In this document: positions 1 through 6,131 of the stretch, piece after piece | Numbering within the stretch: the stretch's first letter is position 1 | Layout of the letters: each line of letters opens with the position of its first letter | Position numbers and translations under genes: made by a program | Assembly: GCA_025356695.1 (NCBI GenBank) | Contig: JANXSE010000246.1 | Span: forward strand, 1-12,014 | DNA length: 12,014 nucleotides | Direction: 5' to 3' | Source of the DNA: Betaproteobacteria bacterium | GTDB lineage: Bacteria; Pseudomonadota; Gammaproteobacteria; Burkholderiales; SG8-41 | Notes under the pieces: model-generated | What the model was told of the DNA's origin: nothing | The model's database searches: none | What the model saw: only the letters and a program-made list of their open reading frames with translations

Positions 1-233
1 GCCATCACAATCGCCTGCGTCGTGAAATCGACGCCGGGGCCGCCCCACTCTTTTGGCACGCCGAGCGTGCGCAGGCCGAGTTGCGAGCCTTTGCGGATGA
101 TTTCCCAGTCGAAGGTCGCGCGCGGATCGGCGATAGCGTCGCGGCTGACTGAAATTTTTCTGATTTCTTCGTCGGCGAATTTGCGCGCGACGGTCTGCCA
201 GGCGCGTTGTTCTTCGGTCAGGTGGAAATCCAT
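1..233 (-). CDS. Acyl-CoA dehydrogenase, N-terminal fragment (cut by window edge)
   Basis: Only the first 77 codons are in the window; the gene continues beyond position 1. The translation starts MDFHLTEEQRAWQTVARKFA and goes on to LRTLGVPKEWGGPGVDF. This is the typical opening of acyl-CoA dehydrogenases: an N-terminal helical domain beginning with F-x-L-T-E-E-Q, then G-x-x-x-x-x-V-P-x-E-x-G-G-x-G. Family members are FAD enzymes that put an alpha-beta double bond into acyl-CoA thioesters and pass electrons to ETF. The start at 233 is supported by an AAAGGA ribosome site a few bases upstream on the minus strand. The gene lies downstream of, and in line with, the GST-like and Bug receptor genes, but 154 nt of palindromic repeat separates it from the latter. 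The substrate cannot be told from this fragment. Confidence 0.85.
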   Translation of the reverse strand, partial: MDFHLTEEQRAWQTVARKFADEEIRKISVSRDAIADPRATFDWEIIRKGSQLGLRTLGVPKEWGGPGVDFTTQAIVM

Positions 234-387
234 TGCGGTCCTTTTGTTATTTTGCAGCGGCGAGGCCGTTGAAAACCGCCCCCCCATCCCCGCCTTCCCC
301 CTCGAGGGGGGAAGGAGAAAAACATTGCGCCTTCCCCGCCCTATCCCGGCCTCCCCTTGAAGGAGAGGATTGAGGTGCGGGGTGTTT
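234..387. repeat. GC-rich palindromic intergenic repeat (two hairpins)
   Basis: The spacer between the acyl-CoA dehydrogenase and the Bug receptor holds two inverted repeats. The first is 293-315: CCTTCCCCC at 293-301 pairs with GGGGGAAGG at 307-315. The second is a longer imperfect palindrome, 334-382. Its outer arms are CCCCGC (334-339) and GCGGGG (377-382), and its inner arms are CCTCCCCTT (350-358) and AAGGAGAGG (360-368, one mismatch). Both share the wording of C-rich tract, CCTTCCCC, then G-rich complement, so they look like two diverged copies of one element. Similar dispersed palindromes are frequent between genes in Burkholderiales. It could attenuate transcription from the receptor gene into the dehydrogenase gene, but no T-run directly follows either hairpin on the minus strand, so it is not called a terminator. 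Confidence 0.6.
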
Positions 388-1356
388 CTATTTTTTCGCC
401 AAGCCCGCCGCTTTCACCACCTTCGTCCACTTCTCGATATCGGCCTTAATAAAGGCGGCGAATTTTTCCGGCGAACCGCCGCCGGGCTGCGCACCGTCGG
501 CGGCGAGACGTTCGCGCGTCAGCGGTTTGTGCAGAATTTTGTCGATCTCCGCGTTCATGCGCGCAATGATCGCAGGCGGTGTGCCGGCCGGCGCCAGCAT
601 GCCGCTCCACTGCGTGACTTCATAACCGGCGAGGCCCGATTCGCCGACCGTCGGCACATTGGGCAGAATCGGCGAACGCTCGGCAGTGGTTACCGCCAGC
701 GCGCGCAGGCGTTCCGATTTGATCTGCGACGAGGCTTCGAGAATGTTGATGAAGCCCAGCTGCACATGGCCGGCGATGACGTCGATGATGGCCTGGCCGC
801 CGCCCTTGTACGGCACATGCGACATCATCACGCCTGACGACATCTTGAACAACTCGCCGGCGAGATGGCTGATGGTGCCCTCACCCGATGACGCGAAATT
901 GAGCTTCGCCTCTTTTGAACGGCCGAGCGCGATGAATTCCTTCACCGACCTGGCCGCCACCGACGGATGCACGCACAGCACCAGCGGCACCGTGGTGGTA
1001 TGAATGATCGCGGTGAAATCCTTGACGGGATCGAAGGGCACCTTATCAACCAGCGGGCGCACCACAATATTGCTCGCAGTGCCCATGACGAAGGTGTAAC
1101 CGTCGGGGCGCGAGCGCGCGGCAATTTCGGAACCGATGACACCACCACCGCCGCCGCGGTTGTCCACCACAATGGACTGCCCGAGCGCCTCGGTCAGATC
1201 GGGCGCGACGAGGCGCGCCACCAGCGAGGCGCCGCCGCCCGGCACAAAGGGCGAGATCAGACGGATTGGTTTCGACGGCCAGGTTTCTGCATGCGCGCAG
1301 GTACTGGCGACGGCACAGGCGAAACCGAACCAGCGCAGCGTTTTCACACCGCTCAT
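388..1356 (-). CDS. Bug-family TTT periplasmic substrate-binding protein (receptor 1)
   Basis: A 322-aa exported solute-binding protein of the Bug/TctC family. These are the periplasmic receptors of tripartite tricarboxylate transporters, which bind carboxylates and other small anions. A signal peptide (hydrophobic stretch about residues 8-20, AHA-ET cleavage site) is followed by WPSKPIRLISPFVPGGG, the hallmark start of the mature protein. Further family signatures are the glycine-rich VVDNRGGGGGVIGSE, the A-x-x-PDGYTF motif, the SHVPYKGGGQA segment and the ILPNVPTVGESGLAGYE motif. Length is normal. Its ATG overlaps the TGA of the upstream GST-like gene (ATGA, 1353-1356) and no good Shine-Dalgarno precedes it, so translation is probably coupled to that gene. 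No TctA/TctB membrane subunits are in the window, so it is an orphan receptor here. Ligand unknown. Confidence 0.93.
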   Translation of the reverse strand: MSGVKTLRWFGFACAVASTCAHAETWPSKPIRLISPFVPGGGASLVARLVAPDLTEALGQSIVVDNRGGGGGVIGSEIAARSRPDGYTFVMGTASNIVVRPLVDKVPFDPVKDFTAIIHTTTVPLVLCVHPSVAARSVKEFIALGRSKEAKLNFASSGEGTISHLAGELFKMSSGVMMSHVPYKGGGQAIIDVIAGHVQLGFINILEASSQIKSERLRALAVTTAERSPILPNVPTVGESGLAGYEVTQWSGMLAPAGTPPAIIARMNAEIDKILHKPLTRERLAADGAQPGGGSPEKFAAFIKADIEKWTKVVKAAGLAKK

Positions 1357-2135
1357 TTATTTTTCGCTTTTTGTCTGGTTCCGGTTGTCGCTTTTTTGCG
1401 CGCCGGCTGCAGATCGAGTTCGGGATAACGCCGGAAAATGCCCAACTGGTTGAACGGCAGGCGCCGCTTCGATTTCAAATAGGCTTTGATGCGCGGCAGC
1501 TTCGCCACCTGCGCGCTCAGGGCCACCAGCAGCGGCAGCGACGGCTCCAGTTTCGCCATCGCGCGTGGAAACGCATAACGCAAGCCCGTGATCAATTGAA
1601 ACATCGACAGATCGACGTACGACAGCCGCGCGCCGACCATGTGTTTGCCGCCGTGCGGATTGCTGCGCAGCACGCGCTCGAAATAATCGAGGAACTTCGG
1701 CAGCCGCTCGGCGTGGAATTTTTCCGCGCGACGTTTCGCCTCCGGCAGTTGCTCTTCAAAATAAAGGCTGCCGGCGATCGGATGGTGCGTGTCGTGGATA
1801 TGCACGACGAAATCGGTCACCGTCAGTTGCAACTGGTGCGTCCACAAGCGGCCCGCCTCGTCCTTTGGCGCAAGGCCGTGGCGCGCGCCGAGAAACAGCA
1901 GAATGTTCGCCGTCTGCGCAATCAGCTGTTTGCCCGCGCGCAACACCGGCGGCGCATAGGGCGGCGTTGCCAGTGTTTCATCGGCGAGCAGACGGCGGAT
2001 CGCCGCCACGCCCATGCTTTTGGCTTCGGGTTCGCGGGCGATGTCGATGTAATCGGCACCAGCCTGTTCGAGCGCGAAGCGCACAAATTCGCCGCGGCCC
2101 TGAATGTGCGACCAGTAATACAGTTCATATTTCAT
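1353..2135 (-). CDS. Glutathione S-transferase-like protein
   Basis: A 260-aa soluble protein with the two-domain GST layout. Residues 1-85 form the thioredoxin-like glutathione site: ELYYWSHIQGRGEFVRFALE, like the sigma/mu/pi-type start with a Tyr near residue 7, then PPVLRAGKQLIAQTANI, where the Pro before V-L and the Q-T pair match the glutathione-contact segment (usually Q-S). Residues about 95-215 form the helical C-terminal domain, with GARLSYVDLSMFQLI matching the usual G-x-x-x-S-x-x-D motif. GSTs conjugate or transfer glutathione to electrophiles. A Lys/Arg-rich tail of about 15 residues (RKKATTGTRQKAKNK) is unusual. The ATG at 2135 was preferred because homology begins there; a TTG at 2162 would add nine non-conserved residues. 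An AGGAG lies 13 nt upstream of the ATG, a longer spacing than usual. The gene overlaps the Bug receptor by 4 nt. Confidence 0.85.
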   Translation of the reverse strand: MKYELYYWSHIQGRGEFVRFALEQAGADYIDIAREPEAKSMGVAAIRRLLADETLATPPYAPPVLRAGKQLIAQTANILLFLGARHGLAPKDEAGRLWTHQLQLTVTDFVVHIHDTHHPIAGSLYFEEQLPEAKRRAEKFHAERLPKFLDYFERVLRSNPHGGKHMVGARLSYVDLSMFQLITGLRYAFPRAMAKLEPSLPLLVALSAQVAKLPRIKAYLKSKRRLPFNQLGIFRRYPELDLQPARKKATTGTRQKAKNK

Positions 2136-2419
2136 GAAAACCCCGTGACTCCTGCCGTTCAAGTTCCGCAGGATACTCCCGCATGGCGCACGGCGAAACC
2201 GGGAAACCCGTAGATCCGGAAGGAGCGCGGCGTATTCCGGGTGCGTGAAACGCCGTGTTGCATTTCGTCGCGTCCGCTATACACTTTCAAAACGCAATTT
2301 TGGCGTCAGCGGAAATTGAAATAACATTTATTTTGCGGCAGCGCCCGCCTCGCAAAAAATACGATAACTTGCGTCAAATGTATCTTTGAGCTGTTTCACC
2401 TGACTGTGAGGTCAAGACC
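2136..2419. promoter_or_regulatory. Divergent intergenic region between GST-like and MAPEG genes
   Basis: This 284-nt stretch must hold the promoters of both flanking genes, which point away from each other. It contains no convincing ORF. An inverted repeat, CCGGAA (2216-2221) and TTCCGG (2235-2240) with 13 nt between, could be an operator or a chance hairpin. The part from 2285 to 2400 is clearly more AT-rich than the rest of the window, as expected for promoters. TACGAT (2360-2365) is a possible -10 for the MAPEG gene but lacks a good -35 at the right distance, so no promoter is called precisely. Confidence 0.4.
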
Positions 2420-2815
2420 ATGCACATCATCGCCCTCTACGCCCCGCTGTTCGGCCTGCTGTTTTTTGTCCTCAGTTTACGCACCATACGCCTGCGCCGG
2501 AAGCTGCACGTCGGCGTCGGTGATGGCGGCCATCCGGAGCTGCTGCGCGCGACACGCGCGCATGCCAATTTCGCCGAGTACGTGCCGATCACGCTGATCA
2601 TTCTCTACCTGATGGAAGCTTCTGGCGGCAGTCACTGGCTGATCCATGCACTGACCGGTCTTTTGCTGCTCGGCCGCCTATTGCACGCCTGGGGCGTCAG
2701 CCAGGTTGCCGAAAATATCCGGTTCCGCATCTGCGGCATGGCGTTCACGTTCATCGCCCTGGTTGGTGCCAGCGGCAGCCTGCTCGACCTTGAATACTGG
2801 CGACTGTTCAAATAG
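2420..2815 (+). CDS. MAPEG-family integral membrane protein (YecN-like)
   Basis: A 131-aa membrane protein of the MAPEG family (membrane-associated proteins in eicosanoid and glutathione metabolism). It has about four hydrophobic segments (roughly residues 3-22, 55-70, 73-92 and 103-123). The diagnostic motif R46-A-H-A-N50-F-A-E53-Y54-V-P56 sits just before the second, as in E. coli YecN and eukaryotic MGST/FLAP relatives. Several family members use glutathione for conjugation or peroxide reduction, but bacterial members are mostly uncharacterised. A GAGG (2408-2411) lies 8 nt before the ATG and supports the start. Its divergent neighbour is a GST-like protein, so both could act in glutathione-linked detoxification. 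Length and motif are normal for the family. Confidence 0.9.
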   Translation: MHIIALYAPLFGLLFFVLSLRTIRLRRKLHVGVGDGGHPELLRATRAHANFAEYVPITLIILYLMEASGGSHWLIHALTGLLLLGRLLHAWGVSQVAENIRFRICGMAFTFIALVGASGSLLDLEYWRLFK

Positions 2816-3098
2816 CAATGACGGCGCCTGCAAGGACGGTTCCGGCGGCAACGTGCGCATCGGCGCGCCTTGCCGCCTCAAGTTGTGCCGGATTCTGCCG
2901 ATAACGTGAGATGAGATTGAATTCATTTCGGGTCGCGGCAACACGTACCCATCGCGCCTCTTGATCTGTGTCAAATATTGCGCAGACTCACGGCTGGTCG
3001 CGACACCCGATACGCCTAAGATAACCAAAGCGTGCCGTTAATTCCTGTATCTACGTTACGGGAAACGCAGCTTTACCGATGCAATCTGTTTACACACC
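2816..3098 (+). promoter_or_regulatory. Leader region of the sensor kinase
   Basis: A 283-nt gap after the MAPEG gene. No convincing coding sequence is seen and no clear terminator hairpin follows the MAPEG stop. It holds the FNR-type box listed separately. TAAGAT (3017-3022) is a candidate -10. If it is used, transcription would begin near 3029, which would put the FNR-type box about 61-62 nt upstream, a known class I activator position. No good -35 accompanies it. No Shine-Dalgarno is evident before the kinase ATG at 3099. Confidence 0.35.
2961..2974. promoter_or_regulatory. FNR/Anr-type binding box
   Basis: TTGATCTGTGTCAA matches the FNR/Anr consensus TTGAT-N4-ATCAA at 9 of the 10 defined bases (G in place of A in the right half). 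It lies intergenically, 124 nt before the sensor-kinase start and in the right direction to control it. FNR-type regulators respond to oxygen, and relatives such as Dnr respond to nitric oxide. This suggests, but does not prove, that the kinase gene is tuned to oxygen or nitrogen-oxide conditions. One near-perfect 14-mer may still arise by chance. Confidence 0.5.
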
Positions 3099-4112
3099 AT
3101 GAGACCAGGACAAATCCGCGTCATCAGCGGCCGGCAGCGCATCAGGCTTCTGGCCGCATTGGGCATTGCTGCGTTGGTGGTGATGTCATTACTCGCGTAT
3201 CTGATCTGGTCGGGCCGCGAGAATGAAATCCGCGCGGCCGAGACCACCACGCGCAATTACGCCGCAATCATAGAAACACGGCTGGACGCCACGCTGCGGC
3301 GCATCGACGCCGAATTGCAGGACCAGGCGCATGGGATTCCATCGGCGGCGATGAACCCGCATGCCGTGCCGCGCTATGCGAAGACACTGAACGCGGAACT
3401 GAAGATCGGCATGCTCAATTTTCCGGAGCTGGCCGGTTTCCGGATATACGATGCCAATGGCAACCGGCTTTACTCTGCCGACGGCGACGCCACTCCGCGC
3501 ACGAATATTTCCGACCGCGAATACTTCCTCCGCTTGCGCAACAATCCGCATGCCGGTCTGGTATTTTCCGGAAACCTCGCCTCGCGCACCACCGGCCGGC
3601 CAAGCATGCCCGTCGCCCGCGCACTGACGGACGAGCATGGCGTGTTCCTCGGTATTGTGTCTGCCACCATCGAACTCGATTATTTGCAGAAGATATTTCA
3701 ATCGCTGGATATCGGCACCCAGGGCACCGTCGCCATTTACCGCAGTGACGATTTCACGCGGATCGTGCGCTGGCCGCCGGGCAACGGGAAGGCCAATGCG
3801 GCGCTGGCGCCAGACAGTCCCACACGCGCCGCATTGCGTAACGGCACGCGGACCGCGACGATAACAATTTCTTCATCGGCAGACGGCATCGTACGCATTT
3901 ACAGTTACCACGCGCTGGATCCCTACCCGTTCTTTACCTCGGTCGGCATGGCGCATGACGATATTCTGGCTGCCTGGCGCGCACGTGCGCTGGGGGTCGG
4001 CATTGGCGGCCTTCTCCTTCTCGGCCTGTTGACCGGCCTGCTGCATCGTCTGTGGCGCACCGAAGAATCGCTGAGAACGAACGAGGAAATCCTGCGCAAC
4101 ACGTTCGAGTAG
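3099..4112 (+). CDS. Sensor histidine kinase, N-terminal half (Cache-like sensor), ended by premature TAG
   Basis: 337 codons encoding the input half of a membrane sensor kinase. The first membrane segment is about residues 15-38, a periplasmic domain spans about 39-296, and the second membrane segment is about 297-318. The periplasmic part resembles a double-Cache/PDC sensor: the FRIYDANGNRLYSADGD strand, the SDREYFLRLRNNPHAG motif and the later GVFLGIVSATIELDYLQKIF are typical. Such domains bind small ligands outside the cytoplasm. The frame stops at TAG 4110-4112 just after EEILRNTFE, the opening of a PAS domain. The same frame then continues as AAVGLAHVD and on into the 4161-6131 frame. 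It should therefore be read as the front part of one about 1010-codon gene (3099-6131). The ATG at 3099 is the only standard start (ATG, GTG or TTG) after the preceding in-frame stop, with no clear Shine-Dalgarno. Alone, this product would be a membrane receptor with no kinase. Confidence 0.85.
   Translation: MRPGQIRVISGRQRIRLLAALGIAALVVMSLLAYLIWSGRENEIRAAETTTRNYAAIIETRLDATLRRIDAELQDQAHGIPSAAMNPHAVPRYAKTLNAELKIGMLNFPELAGFRIYDANGNRLYSADGDATPRTNISDREYFLRLRNNPHAGLVFSGNLASRTTGRPSMPVARALTDEHGVFLGIVSATIELDYLQKIFQSLDIGTQGTVAIYRSDDFTRIVRWPPGNGKANAALAPDSPTRAALRNGTRTATITISSSADGIVRIYSYHALDPYPFFTSVGMAHDDILAAWRARALGVGIGGLLLLGLLTGLLHRLWRTEESLRTNEEILRNTFE
4110..4112 (+). other. In-frame amber codon splitting the sensor-kinase gene
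   Basis: TAG here lies in the same frame as both flanking halves (3099 and 4161 differ by a multiple of three). The reading across it is RNTFE-stop-AAVGLAHVD, and PAS domains very often read T-F-E-Q-A-A-V-G at this point. A single C-to-T change (CAG to TAG) would explain it. There is no frameshift and no other defect in the rest of the gene. Confidence 0.9.
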
Positions 4113-4160
4113 GCAGCGGTCGGCCTTGCGCATGTAGATACGGTCAATTTCCGCTTTCTG

Positions 4161-6131
4161 ATGGCGAACGACCGGTTCTGCAATATGCTCGGTTATACCA
4201 AAAACGAATTGATCGGCAGTGACTCGCGACTGCTGATGCCGGCGACGGAGAGGCAGGCGCACGAAACGGAGCAGGCGCAATTGATCGCGAATACGGTTAC
4301 AACGTCCTCCAGCGAGCAACAATTGATCCGCAAGGACGGCACGCTGTTGTGGGTCAATCGCAGTTTGTCGCTGGTGCGCAGCCGCGCCGGAAATCCGGAA
4401 TATTTCATTGCGGTAATCGAGGACATTTCCGCACGCCGGCAGGCGGAAGAGACACGCAGCTATCTCGCGGCCATCGTCGACGGCTCGAACGACGCCATAT
4501 TCAGCCGCAACCTCGAGCGGAAAATATTGTCATGGAACCGCGCGGCCGAGCGCCTCTTCGGCTACAGCGCGGAAGAAATCATCGGTCAAAGCGTTTCCAG
4601 ACTGATCCCTCCGGAATTCGAGGCCGAGTCGCGTTCAAGCCGGGCGCTGCTGGCGCAGGGCCGTGCGGTGATTGATCTCGAAACAAAACGTCTGACCAAG
4701 GACGGACGGCGCATCGACGTTTCAATGAGCCAGTCGCCGATCCATGACAAACACGGCGTGATGGTGGGTGTCGCGCTGAACTTCCGCGATATCACCGAGC
4801 GCGTGCGCAAGGCCGCACTGATGCGGCTGCTGGAGTCTCTGGCGCGCGCAACCAACGAGGCGACGACCGCGGAGACCGCGCTGCAAGCCTGCCTCGAGCG
4901 CATTTGCGCCTATGGCAACTGGAATATCGGTCATTTTGTCCTGTTTGCGCCGGGCCAATCCAGAGGAACTGCGCTGACCTCGCTCTGGCATTGTGAAGAC
5001 AAACTACGTTTTGCAGAATTCATGCGGTTTTCGGATGCGCGTAATTACAACAGGCCGGAGGGGCAGTTCGTCGCCCGTGCGATCCGCGAACGAAAAGCGG
5101 TCTGGATCGAGGACTTTGCGCGACCCGGCAATCTGGGACGCGTCGACACGCTCAAGGCGTTCGACTTGCATTCCGGATTTATCCTGCCCGTTTTTGTCGG
5201 CGACGAAATTGCGGGATTTCTCGAGTTCTTCGCCGGCGAGACGCGCGCGCCCGACGACATGCTGCTCGATGTGATCAACAGCGTTGCCAGCCAGCTGGCG
5301 CGCCTGATCGAACGCAGTCGCGCCGAGGCCAGTCTCGCACGCATGAATGTCGAACTGGAAATGCGCGTTGCCGAACGCACCGCCGAGCTTGAAGAAGCCA
5401 ACCGCGAACTGAGTGAATTCAGCTACACCATCGCACACGACATGAGGGCGCCGGTACGGGCGATGAACGGGTACAGCACAATGGTTCTGCAGGCCAGCGA
5501 AGGTGCGCTTGCGCCGACGTCGGTCAAATATTTGAAGCGGGTTGTTGCGGGCAGCGAACGGATGGGCCGCCTGATCGACGACCTGCTCAATATGGCGCGG
5601 CTGTCACGGCAGGAAATTCGATGGCAAAACCTCAACCTCAGCGAAATGGCTACCGGCGTTGCCGCGTCACTGGTCGAAACACATCCGGATCGCAGTGTGC
5701 AGATCACAATCCAGCCCGGCATGAATGCCAACGGCGACCCGGCGCTGCTCCGCGTTGTTCTCGAAAATCTGATCGGCAATGCATGGAAGTTCACGGCGTA
5801 CACAGCTGCGCCGAAAATCGGTTTTTGCCGTGACGAGCGCGACGGGCTGACCGTCTATCGCGTCAGCGACAACGGCGCGGGATTTGACATGCGGTATGCG
5901 AAAAAACTGTTTGCGCCGTTTCAACGCCTGCACCAGACCAACGAGTTTGAAGGCACTGGTATCGGTCTGGCGACATGCAAGAAAATCATCCAGCGCCATG
6001 GTGGCGATATCTGGGTTGAAAGCGCGGTGGGCCAGGGCACCACGATATTTTTTTCGATCGGGGGTGCGGCAAAACACCCGCTCAATGCTCCACCGCCCGC
6101 ACGGCATGCGGATGCGAGTGGCAGCTCTTAG
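4161..6131 (+). CDS. Sensor histidine kinase, C-terminal half (PAS-PAS-GAF-HisKA-HATPase)
   Basis: The kinase half of the gene split at 4110. It is written here from the first ATG after the stop, although that Met lies inside the PAS domain and has no Shine-Dalgarno. Domains in this numbering: remainder of PAS 1 about 1-93 (FIAVIEDISARRQAEE end); PAS 2 about 97-215 (NDAIFSRNLERKILSWNRAA to FRDITER); GAF about 219-385; a coiled stretch about 386-420; HisKA with phospho-acceptor His426 in SYTIAHDMRAPVRAM; HATPase with N-box E535-N-L-I-G-N540, G1 box D570-N-G-A-G574 and G2 box G598-T-G-I-G602. The H-box resembles bacteriophytochrome-type kinases. All catalytic motifs are intact. No receiver domain and no response-regulator gene are nearby, so its partner is unknown. 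The stop overlaps the stop of the convergent pyruvate-kinase-like gene by 4 nt. It is a complete enzyme only if joined to the 3099 half. Confidence 0.88.
   Translation: MANDRFCNMLGYTKNELIGSDSRLLMPATERQAHETEQAQLIANTVTTSSSEQQLIRKDGTLLWVNRSLSLVRSRAGNPEYFIAVIEDISARRQAEETRSYLAAIVDGSNDAIFSRNLERKILSWNRAAERLFGYSAEEIIGQSVSRLIPPEFEAESRSSRALLAQGRAVIDLETKRLTKDGRRIDVSMSQSPIHDKHGVMVGVALNFRDITERVRKAALMRLLESLARATNEATTAETALQACLERICAYGNWNIGHFVLFAPGQSRGTALTSLWHCEDKLRFAEFMRFSDARNYNRPEGQFVARAIRERKAVWIEDFARPGNLGRVDTLKAFDLHSGFILPVFVGDEIAGFLEFFAGETRAPDDMLLDVINSVASQLARLIERSRAEASLARMNVELEMRVAERTAELEEANRELSEFSYTIAHDMRAPVRAMNGYSTMVLQASEGALAPTSVKYLKRVVAGSERMGRLIDDLLNMARLSRQEIRWQNLNLSEMATGVAASLVETHPDRSVQITIQPGMNANGDPALLRVVLENLIGNAWKFTAYTAAPKIGFCRDERDGLTVYRVSDNGAGFDMRYAKKLFAPFQRLHQTNEFEGTGIGLATCKKIIQRHGGDIWVESAVGQGTTIFFSIGGAAKHPLNAPPPARHADASGSS

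Noticed and set aside
1266..2213. A 315-codon plus-strand frame
   Set aside because: It is opposite the GST-like gene, with low-complexity Arg/Gln composition.
2678..3028. A 116-codon minus-strand frame covering the MAPEG end and the kinase leader
   Set aside because: It overlaps the well-supported MAPEG gene, has no recognisable domain, and has no clear ribosome site.
3079..3102. A seven-codon leader frame (MQSVYTP) whose TGA overlaps the kinase ATG
   Set aside because: The ATGA overlap is tempting as a coupling device, but there is no good Shine-Dalgarno and such short frames are common by chance.
6061..6082. A GGGTG/CACCC hairpin near the kinase end as a terminator
   Set aside because: It lies within the coding sequence and no T-run follows it on either strand.
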